DNA of 64,000 bases. Origin: Stentor roeselii. Taxonomy: Eukaryota; Ciliophora; Heterotrichea; Heterotrichida; Stentoridae. Below are positions 30,006 through 40,027 of the stretch, in pieces (the stretch's first letter is position 1; every line of letters begins with the position of its first letter). The notes under the pieces are model-generated. The model was given only the letters and a program-made list of their open reading frames with translations, was not told the origin of the DNA and searched no databases. The translations under genes were made by a program, and so were the position numbers. The stretch lies in the NCBI GenBank assembly GCA_006503475.1, contig RSEH01000038.1, positions 1 through 64,000 on the forward strand, written 5' to 3'.

Positions 30006-33000
30006 ATGGTGATTATTCTTTTTTGGTTTTTTGTGTCAGGAAAATATTTAGAGTACCAACTCTCAAAGAACTACGGGCAGATAGTTTATGATTATTCAGG
30101 GAATAATCGTAATGGAATTAACGGAGTTGATATTATGATTGATAATAGAGACTGCATACCAACAGACCGAGGATGGTACTTGAATGACTTGAGTTGTATC
30201 ACTTTCGCTCAATTTAATCTACCTCATCCTATCTCAATCATTATCTGGGGTAATTTTGATAACAATATTTATGATATGGGGAGAATTTTCATTCTAAATG
30301 ATTTTATGTACCCGTATTTTGCAATAAGTAGAAGAAACGATGACTCAACAGTATGGGTGGACTATAATCAAGTGTATTTCAAGGCTCGAAAAAATTTATT
30401 GTCTAAACGTAAGAATTATTCAGAAACTTGGGTCATGGTGATTGCGCAAATGAATGAAGGAACTTTCTCTCTTTTCATCAACAATGAAGTAGCTATAAGT
30501 TTTCCTTATGATTCAAACGCATTCAAAGGCTTATATGCTTATAGATCTCTAATAGGTGGTAGCAAATCCTCCTATGGAATAATTGGTTATGTTTGGTATG
30601 TATCAATTTTAACTGAAATTAACGTAGCTGATCGTTTTTTAAGTACATTTAGTTCAAATTGCTTTCTTGGATCTTGTGATAGCTGTAACCCGAGCTTTAA
30701 CATTCCAGGACAAGGTACAGGGTGTGGCCCAAAAGTGTTGGATTATACAAAAGATTCAAACAATCAAGACTGCCCGATTGGCTATGGATGTAAAGGATCG
30801 TTGATACTAAATTGCTCCTGCTCATCAAAAAGTTGTGAAATAAATGAAAACACTGAATGCTCTTGCATCCAAATAAACACTCTAACTCCATCTCAAGATA
30901 ATTGTTATTGTACCAACGGTCAAGAAATCTGTTGTTCACAAGAATTCAGCACCCTAATCAACGGAAGCTGCGTATGCATCGATGGCTACTACACTATTCA
31001 CTCAGGTACCAACTTCATCTGTGAAAAATGCATGCCTGAATGCGAAAAATGCACTGAAAGTAGTTCCTGCACCTCATGCTACTCCAAATACTCAATCCTA
31101 AACAACGGCAGATGTTTTTGTCCTTCCGGAACTTTCGATTATTTAAAATCAGGAAAAAAGAACTGTTCGAACTGTTCAAATGAATGTGAAACTTGTGAAA
31201 ATGCTTCAACATGCTTATCATGTAAAGACCCGAATTCTGTCCTTAAAAACAACAAATGTCTCTGTAAAGAAGGATATTTTGAAAGAAAAACAGAAGAAGT
31301 CTTTCAGTCCTGCTTGAAATGTAATGAATCTTGCGCGAAGTGCTCAGAACTTAACACCTGCTTAGAATGTCCTTCAAAAAATCACATCTTAAAAGATGGA
31401 ACCTGCATCTGTCCTGAAGGCTTCTGGAAAAATTCAAGTAAATCATGTGAACCTTGCACTGATCTCTGCAAGAGTTGCTCTTCATTCACATCTTGTTTGA
31501 AGTGTTCTGAAGAAGATCTTAAGTTGGTTGATGGAAAATGCATTTATTGTAATGAGACATGCGGTTCATGTAATTCTAATCAAGAGTGTACTTCATGTGT
31601 CAATGAAACTTATGAACTTCTTCCAGGAGGAGTTTGTTTTCTCAAATGTTTGAACAATATGGAAAGAATTGATGGAAAATGCGGATGTCTTTCAGGGTTT
31701 CAAGTTAAAAACAATGTATGCAAAAGAATTCACTTTACGATGGATATTAAAGTAAATAAAAAAAATCATCTTTTGTTATCATTCAACGAAAGCCTTCTTA
31801 GAACTTTGAAAAAGAAAAGTGTTAAAATTGAACTGGAGAACTTTGGAAAACTTGACTTCAAATTATTTACCAAAAATAATAGAGATTTTATTGTTGCACT
31901 TAAAATTAACCAGTCAATTGCGAATGGGGAGAAAGTTTCAATTGAACTGAAACCGACTATCTTCAGTCATCGTAATTCTACTCTAAAAATATATCATTAT
32001 TCAGCTTTTTTGAATGAATTTGAGTTTATTCAGCAGGACACTCAAGAGTTTATTAAAAAATTTCAAACTGTTTCACGTTCTTTAGTTGCTGCAGCATTTG
32101 CATTCTCTTTTATTTCTAATCCTGCTGCTGCTTGGGCTATGATCGGGACTTTGCAGTTGTTGCCTTATATTCCTTTAAGTGAGAATTATGATGATTTAGT
32201 TTCTAAAACTTTTTTGATTTCTGCTGGAAGTTTTAATGTCCTTCCGAATTTAATGACTTATATGTTTTCAGATAATTCTTCATCAGCGCCTTATAAACAA
32301 GCGAGATCTATTGGTATTGATACTTCTGTGTTTTGGATAAATATTGGAGAGCTTGTCTTACCGCTGATGGTAATTGTTTCTTTTTGGCCAGTTATTTTTC
32401 TATCATCAAGACTTAACTATAAACCAGTGACAAAAAAACTGGAAAAAGTATTAAAAAACTACAAATTCAGTGTTTTTATCCGATTCTGGATTCAATCTCA
32501 TCTCGATATAGGTATTTATTCAATAATAAACCTGAAATCAGTAACAATCACTTAGTCTTTGAATCATTCTCCAGTCCAATATTACATAAATCAATGTTTT
32601 TCACTCATATCCGTGGTAATAATCAAATAGTTCCTATTCGCAGTAGCTCCATTTTATTTTTATATACTTTTATTCTATTTCTACAAAAAAATCGAGATAA
32701 AAAACATCTCAACTCTAGAAAAATACGGTTCTTTGTTCACCGAATTCAAAAATGATAAAGGACTAATCAGTATCTTATTTTACGTTCTATATTGTTTGAG
32801 AAGGACTCAGTTTTTGCTTACCCAAATCTTCTTAAATGTCTCAGGATTAGCTCAAATCTTGGTAAATTTAATCATCGGGTGTTGCATGCTCGCTTATTTG
32901 GCTTATTATCGACCCTTTAAGAACTCTTTGGTACTTATATCGAATTTCGCATCTGAACTCTTATTTTCATTGATTTATATTTCTTTTCTGATTTTTACTT

Positions 33001-33215
33001 TAAATCAAGAGATACTTTCTAGAGTGACTTATCAGAATATTGTTATTTTCAGTGTTGTTTCATGTGTTGGAGTTCAATTTGGGATTATTTTGATTGAATT
33101 TTTAAAGTCTTTGAAGAATTTTTTGATAAAGCTTGAAGATTATCGAAATAAATCACTTAAGGTTAGATCTCAAGTTGTGGTAGCACATGTCGAGAACATC
33201 ATAGAAAAAATCTAA
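30006..33215 (+). CDS. Surface protein: laminin-G-like domain, Cys-rich repeats, multi-pass membrane domain (two 15-nt introns)
   Basis: Three exons (30006-32540, 32556-32615, 32631-33215) give a 1059-residue protein. Order: signal peptide (1-13); a LamG/concanavalin-like domain (about 20-215); a Cys-rich ectodomain (about 215-575) of furin/EGF-receptor-type repeats with CxxC, CxxCxxxxxC and short SCTSC-like blocks; a beta-rich spacer (580-680); and a multi-pass membrane domain (about 690-1025) with six or so hydrophobic helices. The protein ends in a charged tail. Such proteins are numerous in ciliates and are thought to be surface receptors or adhesion proteins; the ligand is unknown. The exon structure is supported because splicing both introns keeps one hydrophobic, membrane-like frame. 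Stop TAA. Confidence 0.85.
32541..32555 (+). other. 15-nt spliceosomal intron 1
   Basis: GTAACAATCACTTAG. Left in, it ends the frame at its own TAG; removed, the frame continues from KS into SLNHSPVQYY. It has GT...AG ends and an A at position 10 within AATCA, the likely branch point, as in heterotrich 15-nt introns. Confidence 0.85.
32616..32630 (+). other. 15-nt spliceosomal intron 2
   Basis: GTAATAATCAAATAG, again ending in TAG and again with AATCA at positions 6-10. Its removal joins SV to the membrane segment FLFAVAPFYFY and the 3' exon. Confidence 0.85.
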
Positions 33216-33381
33216 ATCAATAGTTTAGCTTAATTTCTTTAACTCATTTTGAGGTCACAGAAGAAAACTTAAATTTTATTATTTGAACTCATCAACTCTA
33301 AATATTTTAATCAAACCAACAGTGAATCAAGTTTTCATTAAACAATAATCAATCTAAATTATACTCCAAGTCCCCTTAAAA

Positions 33382-34191
33382 ATGTCATCAGGCAAAATCG
33401 AGTTAAGTGATGAGCACATGGAGATCTACGACCGTCAAATCCGAGTCTGGGGTCAAGAAACCCAAAAGCTTTTATCAAACACCAAGATTTTCCTGACACC
33501 AATGAACAGTCTCAACTTCGAGATCGGTAAAAACTGCATTTTAAGTGGTATGAACCTGCAGATCTTCGACGAAGACCAAATAACAGCCGAAGACATTTCA
33601 ACCAACCTCTTTTTTCCTAAAAGTTCCCTGGGTTCCCCTCGAGTTCCCCTCGCACAATCAATCCTCTCATCAATAAACAATCTAAGCGAAATCACAATAA
33701 GCGATTCTCTAGAAACCGTATCAATCCTATGCTTTTCAGGAAGTCTTTCACAAGCTTTATCCCTCAGTGTTAAAGTCCTTTCACAAAAAATCATCTCTTA
33801 CTACATTTTTTCCTCGAAATCCTGGATTCTCGTGATAAGTGACCTGGACTCAATATCCCTTTCTTCACTACTTTCATCGATTCCTACTTTTTTACTAAAG
33901 TCGAAATCACGTCCAAATTCGCGTTTTTACAGTTTTTTAGGATTTCTTTACTCAGTCTTCTCTAACTGTGAGTTATCTTCTTTAAACAGCATAATCCCTG
34001 CAGAGGTCTTTCAAGAGCAGATCTGTGAGATCAAGTCTTATTTCGGAGAATTTTCCTTTCCCGCGATGCAAGTGGTTTCAGGACTAATTTGCCAAGACAT
34101 GATTCGTTGCCTGACATTAAAAAGTGAATGTTTTTCTACTCTTCTCTTCGACAGTGAGACATCGACAGCTTACTCTGATAAAATAAACTAG
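33382..34191 (+). CDS. SAE1: SUMO-activating enzyme subunit 1 (AOS1/SAE1-like)
   Basis: A 269-residue protein with the family's N-terminal signature, EIYDRQIRVWGQETQKLL, followed by a Rossmann-like core (KIFLTPMNSLNFEIGKNCIL, LQIFDEDQIT). The C-terminal part has FPAMQVVSGLICQDMIRCL, matching the closing helix of AOS1. With UBA2 it forms the E1 that activates SUMO in the nucleus. It is shorter than animal SAE1 (about 346) and the nucleotide-binding glycine loop is not conserved (PMNSLNFEIGK), which fits the regulatory half of the E1 but marks it as divergent. ULA1 is the closest alternative, though the YDRQIRVWG start favours AOS1. Its stop (TAG) is one base from the stop of the convergent carboxypeptidase gene. 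Confidence 0.8.
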   Translation: MSSGKIELSDEHMEIYDRQIRVWGQETQKLLSNTKIFLTPMNSLNFEIGKNCILSGMNLQIFDEDQITAEDISTNLFFPKSSLGSPRVPLAQSILSSINNLSEITISDSLETVSILCFSGSLSQALSLSVKVLSQKIISYYIFSSKSWILVISDLDSISLSSLLSSIPTFLLKSKSRPNSRFYSFLGFLYSVFSNCELSSLNSIIPAEVFQEQICEIKSYFGEFSFPAMQVVSGLICQDMIRCLTLKSECFSTLLFDSETSTAYSDKIN

Positions 34192-34192
34192 T

Positions 34193-35506
34193 TTAAGCTA
34201 AGTCTTTTCCTTGAATAAAGGCCATGAACATCTCGTATCCTTCGACAGGTTTCCATTGAATGCACATGTGTCCAGCGCCTCGGATGGTGGAAAAGTGGAC
34301 GTTGTTGCCAAGTTTCCAGTAAAAACCTCCGACTTGGCCTTGGCTCATCCATTCTCGCCAGGAAACGGAAGTCTCTAGGCCCAGAAGGTTCAGCCAGTTG
34401 ATTGAACCGAGAGTTGACACTGAGGAGTCTGTGTCCCCGCTGTAAATCCAAATTCGAATACCACTGCTTATTAGACTTGGGTAGAAGTAAAAACTACCAA
34501 CGTTCACGTCTGTGAAGTAGTTTAAATCGGTACATTCGTCCCAGGCTCCAATTGTCGAGTTTATGTTTAATGCGTTTCTTACAGTCGGCATATTCAGATA
34601 CTTAGTCAATCCATTATCAGGCACACAATTAAGAATTCCCGTTAAAACATTAGCATTCCACCTTGCTTTATGATGTCCAGTTCCAAAATCAGGATGAATG
34701 CAAGGTCTATAAATATCATAATAGTTGATATTAGTAAACAAACTCAACATCTTCTGATACAAAGTCACACAATACCCCTGCAAATTGAAGTCAATCGAGC
34801 AGTTCAAATTAACCCAAGGGAAGTAAATGCTATCGTCAATAAGCTGATGCCAGTAAAGAAACTCAGGCCAGACTGAGTCAGTATCGACGCTCCACAAAGT
34901 GACTCCATTTCCCACCATGATTCCCTTCAAGTTAATCGTCGTATCAACACCTTTTTTGTTGTTATCTTGAATGAAATAAGCCAGACTAGGCACATAAATC
35001 CCTGCGTAACTTTCTCCTGAGATGTAAAAGTCGTTGTTGGAAAATGAGGGGAAGTATTTGAAGAACTGAAGCAATGCTTGCAAGTTGTCTGATGCGGTTT
35101 GGTTGTCGTTTGTATTGTTGTTTGATAGAGAACCTAGGATTGAATAACCTACTCCGGCTGGAGCCTCGATGTATAACATTGATGCGTTTTTATTCCAGGT
35201 GTTCGGGTTCACGTAGGCGGAGGAGTTGAACTCGTCGAAGATGTATGGACCGTTTTCCATAAAGGCGCCTTCCATTGATGAACACCCTGGACCTCCGTTT
35301 AGCCATAGGACCACCGGATCTGTTGTTGGATTGTTCTGGCTGTAAACGAACAGGTAGTGAAGTTGCTTACCCTTTGAGTTAGGAATATCTAGATAGCCTG
35401 AGTACATCGGAGTCTTCAATGGTGGAAACTTCGGCAAAGATTTCACCTGATGACTAGCTGGCTGAGCATAAACTGTAATCAGCAAATGTGATAGAAGACA
35501 CAACAT
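34193..35506 (-). CDS. Serine carboxypeptidase (S10 family)
   Basis: A 437-residue secreted or lysosomal enzyme that removes C-terminal residues from peptides at acid pH. A signal peptide (1-14, ending VYA) precedes the alpha/beta-hydrolase fold. The family block LWLNGGPGCSSMEGAF forms the substrate and oxyanion region. The catalytic triad is visible: Ser in ISGESYAG, Asp in YSGDTDSSV and His in GAGHMC. Length is typical. Its 5' end is 18 bp from the start of the divergent gene at 35525, so the promoters must be tiny or shared. Stop TAA. Confidence 0.95.
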   Translation of the reverse strand: MLCLLSHLLITVYAQPASHQVKSLPKFPPLKTPMYSGYLDIPNSKGKQLHYLFVYSQNNPTTDPVVLWLNGGPGCSSMEGAFMENGPYIFDEFNSSAYVNPNTWNKNASMLYIEAPAGVGYSILGSLSNNNTNDNQTASDNLQALLQFFKYFPSFSNNDFYISGESYAGIYVPSLAYFIQDNNKKGVDTTINLKGIMVGNGVTLWSVDTDSVWPEFLYWHQLIDDSIYFPWVNLNCSIDFNLQGYCVTLYQKMLSLFTNINYYDIYRPCIHPDFGTGHHKARWNANVLTGILNCVPDNGLTKYLNMPTVRNALNINSTIGAWDECTDLNYFTDVNVGSFYFYPSLISSGIRIWIYSGDTDSSVSTLGSINWLNLLGLETSVSWREWMSQGQVGGFYWKLGNNVHFSTIRGAGHMCIQWKPVEGYEMFMAFIQGKDLA

Positions 35507-35524
35507 TTTTTCAACAAGCTTATA

Positions 35525-36688
35525 ATGGTCAAAGGAATCGATAAAGAATCAGAACCATTTTCGACCTTTATCGACGCATTCGACCACTATTCCCAAGTCT
35601 TACTTCCAAAGGTAAAACCTTCATCATCATCCTCTGGCTCAAACCTGGAAAAAATCACAGCAAGTCCAAAAGGTTTAAAAATTTATGAAAAAATTGTCTT
35701 TTCTGAAAATCCTGAAAACCTTCCAACTATTTCTTCCAAACTCGCTCAAAAACTCTTAAAAAAGTTAAAAACTAAAGAAAATTCTGAAAAAACCTTCGAA
35801 ATCATATCAAAATTTTTACTTATTTCTCGAAAAATCCTTCTTGATCAAGACAAGCTTGACGAAAAGTTTATTCTGAGACTTGTCAAGCTTCTGAAAAGCA
35901 TTCAAAAGTCTTCAGATCGTTTCGAAATCTTGAAAGTTTTAGCGAAATATCTGACACGTCAAGAAGACTTCGAACTGCTCTGGAAGGTTTCGAAAGTTCT
36001 GAAAGAAGACCACTGGGAATTCGGAGTTTCTGTAATTTTTTCATTTTCCGAAGGAATTTCAGGAAAAACTGAAAAACTTCAGCAGTTCTTTAAAAGTTTC
36101 CCCCAATCAAAACTGACTAAAAAAGCGATAAATGAAGTTTTTAGGATTTTAGAGAACTTTTCAACTGAAAGCGACACAAACTTAAACGAGTATTTCAAAG
36201 TTCTTCTGGTTCTCAGTGATACTTTGCTAGAAAATCCAAAACTGCTAAACCAAAACGAGTCAAAACTCAGATCTTTGCTCTTAAAATCGCTTCAAAACTC
36301 TTCAAATCCTCGAAACTACCCTCAAAAGTTGCAACTTCTCGACAGACTAACAACCCTTCAAAGCACTCTCCAATTATACACTCCAGGACTAGTGATTCAT
36401 TTATTCGAGATCTTAAATTCCCCGATCTTCCAAAAGCGTTCAAAAAGCCAAAGAGTGTCATCAGTGTCCTTCACCTACAAATCAACTCTTTCTCTAGAAG
36501 AGCAAACAAGTGAGAAGTACAAAGAAGAGCTTCTATCCTGGATATTCTCAATTCTCAAGAAGCATTTTTCATATTTGAAGCAAGTCCACCCTTCAAGTTT
36601 GCCTTTTCTCAAGATCCAACTAATCCATTTAGAGACATCTCTTCCATCCTCTCTATCATCCTTCTTAAAATCGTTAATAAAGTTATAA
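35525..36688 (+). CDS. Helical-repeat protein, possibly NOC2-like
   Basis: A 387-residue, Lys/Leu/Ser-rich, all-helical protein of HEAT/ARM character. The C-terminal third (YPQKLQLLDRLTTLQ, LYTPGLVIHLFEIL, then SVSFTYKSTLSLEEQTSEKY, and HPSSLPFLKIQL) follows in order the pattern of the NOC2 ribosome-biogenesis family (upper propeptide-like helices, a conserved P-rich segment, then a C-terminal helix pair). This is a weak match by eye, and the protein is about half the size of yeast Noc2. If correct it acts in nucleolar 60S assembly. Otherwise it is an unassigned alpha-solenoid. Stop TAA. Confidence 0.75.
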   Translation: MVKGIDKESEPFSTFIDAFDHYSQVLLPKVKPSSSSSGSNLEKITASPKGLKIYEKIVFSENPENLPTISSKLAQKLLKKLKTKENSEKTFEIISKFLLISRKILLDQDKLDEKFILRLVKLLKSIQKSSDRFEILKVLAKYLTRQEDFELLWKVSKVLKEDHWEFGVSVIFSFSEGISGKTEKLQQFFKSFPQSKLTKKAINEVFRILENFSTESDTNLNEYFKVLLVLSDTLLENPKLLNQNESKLRSLLLKSLQNSSNPRNYPQKLQLLDRLTTLQSTLQLYTPGLVIHLFEILNSPIFQKRSKSQRVSSVSFTYKSTLSLEEQTSEKYKEELLSWIFSILKKHFSYLKQVHPSSLPFLKIQLIHLETSLPSSLSSFLKSLIKL

Positions 36689-36716
36689 CTTTCATCCTAA
36701 CTACTTAAAAAACAAC

Positions 36717-38567
36717 CTAAATCTCCTTCTCAAATCCTGACTCAATCACCCTTCCGTCACTTTCAGAATGAAAAAGTAATTCAAACCTGTTAAGTCCCTG
36801 TGAGTCTTTATACTGTCCTAAAGGTGCAGGGAACAACGAGTCAAGAACAAGGACAAAAGCGTTTTCAAGCATTGCAGGAATGATAGTCCTCAGATGTGGC
36901 GCTGCAAGTTCCAAGCAAGGATTAGTATTAACTTCAATGAGCCAGGGCCTGAACTCTTGGTCAATCATGAAATCATATCCGAAGACTTCCATGCAATGCA
37001 TTCTTTTGTTCCTATCAATGACTGAATAAGAAGCCATGAAAGTTTCCTTCACGATTTCTTTGATTTTAGGCAAGATGGAATTATTGAAGTTTACTTCGAG
37101 ATGACTTGAATCAAGGTACTTTTGAAATTCTCGATATGAGAGTTTGTTGCCGTTTTCGAACTTTCCATAAGCAGCGGAATGTTTTTGAATAGCGTCGTTG
37201 GTCAAGTGGACAAAAGGGTCAAGCTCGTCAACTGAGTACTCCTGAGAAGTGGTCCTGAGGTACCCGTCAAGATAAAAATACCCTTGAATGACTCCGTTGA
37301 TACTCGTCATCATCGCGTAACACCTGATATCAAACTTTCTCTTATTTATCAACAAAGGATTTTCGATGTACTTCTGAAGAATAAAAGTCTTATCAGCTGC
37401 AGGTCTGACAATCATCAGGATTTCTTCAAGACTTTTACAGACAGTGATTCCAGTTCCACGATTTGTGAACTCTCCTGGCTTAACAATCCAAATATTCTTA
37501 AAAAAACCATTTTTTTTACCTTCAAACAATTGAAACATCTGCAGAAATTTCGAGAATTCAGGACAATCAGCACTAGAAACATTGAAAGTTATTGGAAGTT
37601 TATTGAAAATATCTTCATTTCTCAACTCGTAAAAGGTTTTCATAGTCTGGTAAAGTCCTTTCTTGTTAGTAAGACAATAATTATACTCCAATTTATTGTG
37701 AAGCTTCTGCTGGTCTGAGTGAACTTTTTCATTGTTAAGGATCAGGTAAGACTTCGACCTCTGAATCAAGTTAATCCCGCTTGAATCGACTTCCATCGGC
37801 TTGGAAACGATTTTTCTAACAACTTCTCCGGCGAGTACTGACCCAAGAGGTTCTCTTACAACGTTTTTTCCGTTAAAGCATTTAAGATCAGCGAGGATTT
37901 GCTTGTCCCTCCATTGTGACCAGATGAAATTTGCTTGTTCTTTGTTTTCCACGAGTTTCCACCACGGCCTGGTCATTAAAATCTTTTTAACCAGGGGGTG
38001 GTTGTTGCCTTTTCCAACAAAAGCCGAGTAAGAAGTGAAACTTCCAGACATAGGCTCAATTCCATTGCTCATATTTATCACTCTTCGCCATACTTTATCC
38101 AAATGGCCTTTCGGAAGCGATTCTCTAGCGCGAGACGTGTCTCGCGAGGTGTCACTTGCTTTTGTTACTTTTCTTGGAGATGTCATGAAAGTCTTTCGAG
38201 CGGATATTGGCTTTTTCTCAGGAATAGGCTTTGAAGGCTTTATTATGTTCAGTGAAGTGGAATTTGAAAGAACTTGTTTTGGCTTCTTTTGATTGAATTT
38301 TGAAGATGATGTTGATAAAGTGCCTTGAATTGATGAGGAGTTTAAAGAGGATGAGTCTTTTAAACTTGGTTCTCGCTTTAGACTTTGTTGAAGCACTCGT
38401 GATGGAACTCGAGAGTTTATTGATTTTCGGGTTAGAACTGGAGTGAACTTTCCTGAGTCTAAGTTTTTTGGAATGAAGCTTCGGGATAAGAGGTTTTCTG
38501 GGGATAGGTCTTCTGAACGCTTGCTTGCGGTTAGTCTTTGAAATACATTGGTTCGATTACTTGACAT
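36717..38567 (-). CDS. Tubulin tyrosine ligase-like (TTLL) family amino-acid ligase
   Basis: A 616-residue protein. A basic, Ser-rich disordered N-terminus (1-150) probably binds microtubules. The TTL domain (about 190-590) shows WIVKPGEFTNRGTGI (ATP grasp), FILQKYIENPLLINKRKFDIR, HLTNDAIQKHS and the metal-binding end FRPWLIEVNTNPCLE. It uses ATP to add amino acids (Glu or Gly) to tubulin or other proteins, so it likely works on ciliary and cortical microtubules. Which amino acid it adds cannot be read from this sequence. Stop TAG. Confidence 0.92.
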   Translation of the reverse strand: MSSNRTNVFQRLTASKRSEDLSPENLLSRSFIPKNLDSGKFTPVLTRKSINSRVPSRVLQQSLKREPSLKDSSSLNSSSIQGTLSTSSSKFNQKKPKQVLSNSTSLNIIKPSKPIPEKKPISARKTFMTSPRKVTKASDTSRDTSRARESLPKGHLDKVWRRVINMSNGIEPMSGSFTSYSAFVGKGNNHPLVKKILMTRPWWKLVENKEQANFIWSQWRDKQILADLKCFNGKNVVREPLGSVLAGEVVRKIVSKPMEVDSSGINLIQRSKSYLILNNEKVHSDQQKLHNKLEYNYCLTNKKGLYQTMKTFYELRNEDIFNKLPITFNVSSADCPEFSKFLQMFQLFEGKKNGFFKNIWIVKPGEFTNRGTGITVCKSLEEILMIVRPAADKTFILQKYIENPLLINKRKFDIRCYAMMTSINGVIQGYFYLDGYLRTTSQEYSVDELDPFVHLTNDAIQKHSAAYGKFENGNKLSYREFQKYLDSSHLEVNFNNSILPKIKEIVKETFMASYSVIDRNKRMHCMEVFGYDFMIDQEFRPWLIEVNTNPCLELAAPHLRTIIPAMLENAFVLVLDSLFPAPLGQYKDSQGLNRFELLFHSESDGRVIESGFEKEI

Positions 38568-38654
38568 TGTTTATAACGATTTATGAAGTTTTTTTATTAC
38601 AGTTAGATTTGATATTTTAGAGGGATTTGGGAAAATTTACGGAAATATATTAAC

Positions 38655-39900
38655 CTAAGTATAATTAACTACTTGTAAAGTTTTCAATTCAGTATCTAAT
38701 CTATAAAGTTTACTACCTTTTGATAAAAAATAATAAAATTGATTCCTTTTAAAGTATGATGTTGAATCTATACCGTTCATATCTTGTTTTGTACAGTGTA
38801 ATTCTATCAATTTACTTCTTTTCTTTAATTCACAAAGTTGGCCATCTAAGCAAATCAACCAATTTGAAATTATATATATATAACAATATGAATTTAACTT
38901 ATCATCGATTTAAACTTATCTGCGTTCGGATCATAAATATATACTTTTTCCGTACAATTAGTTATGAACGAATTATTATTAACAAAACTTGTACTTGCTT
39001 TTTAATAGATTCTGGTAAAGAACTAATATTTATCCAAGTATTTGATTGAAGATTAAATTTTTTACAATCATTTAATCTATTACGATTTTCACTTTTTCCT
39101 CCTAATACATATACTTCATTATTAAATAGACAAGCTGCAGCCTTATAGATCTTGGAATTTGATTTTAATACTTTATCAGTTTTAGTTTTATATTAATTAT
39201 TTTTTGCAGAATCAATAAAAGAATTTGGCCTCTACTATAACAAAATATTCATCATCATTAATTTTACAGCATACACAGCAATTATTAAGTTCACCAACAT
39301 TCATAGAAACTTTTATTTTTTGAATGTCTCTAGGTTTATTAATTCGAGATTTTGTGAGGATAAAGGGCTTAAAAAATTTATATAAAAAGTGGAGAGTTTA
39401 TAAATCCTAAATCTTTAATTAATATATTCCATAATTTCACATTAAAGCAATTTCTAACTAATGACTGTATTTCACTTGTATCTAATATATAATTAAACGC
39501 TGAAACTGGTAGTTTTTTTGATACTATTATTTAATAATTCTACGTAAACCATTGAGTTTTTAAAATACATCTTAATATTTTCTCTAATGTGAGTATATTC
39601 CAAATACAGTTTCATTATGGTTTTATTAGATTCTACTTGTATGAAAGTAATAAACTGCTCAGTAGTTGCCTTGACACTAGCTATTTTTTCTTTTATTGAT
39701 TTTTGATCCTGAATCAATTTTTTAATAATATTCTCTTAGTCGTCATCTAATAACCTAGTCACAAGTTTCAAAGGTGAATGATCACCAAACGAAAGTTAAT
39801 GATAAGATAAGTAATCTGGACAGAAAAATACAGAATTTTTGCAAGAGCACTTAAAGCATGCAAGATTATTGCAAGAATCCATGAAACACTTACAAGACAT
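38655..39900 (-). pseudogene. Decayed copy of the Cys/His-kelch gene
   Basis: On the minus strand the pieces of the gene at 17248-18483 appear in the same order: the Cys/His N-terminus (39840-39900, cysteines at 5, 10, 18, 20 and 27 exactly as in the intact gene), the helical segment (39493-39720), a NNCCVCCKINDDEYF blade (about 39250-39310), the kelch blade CLFNNEVYVLGGKS with SLPESIKK (about 39040-39150), and the C-terminus (38655-38858) with YFKRNQFYYFLSKGSKLYRL. At least three in-frame TAA codons and several frame changes separate them. No 15- or 16-nt intron explains the breaks. It is the only large gene-free interval in the compact half. Confidence 0.8.
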
Positions 39901-40027
39901 TAATAAAAAGTCTATATTTTATTAATAATAATATACCTACTTCAATCCATACTAAAAAATTTAACCAATAAACCCATACTCTTCTCATAAACTACAAAAA
40001 TACCTCTCTTTATTAAATAATATCTAA

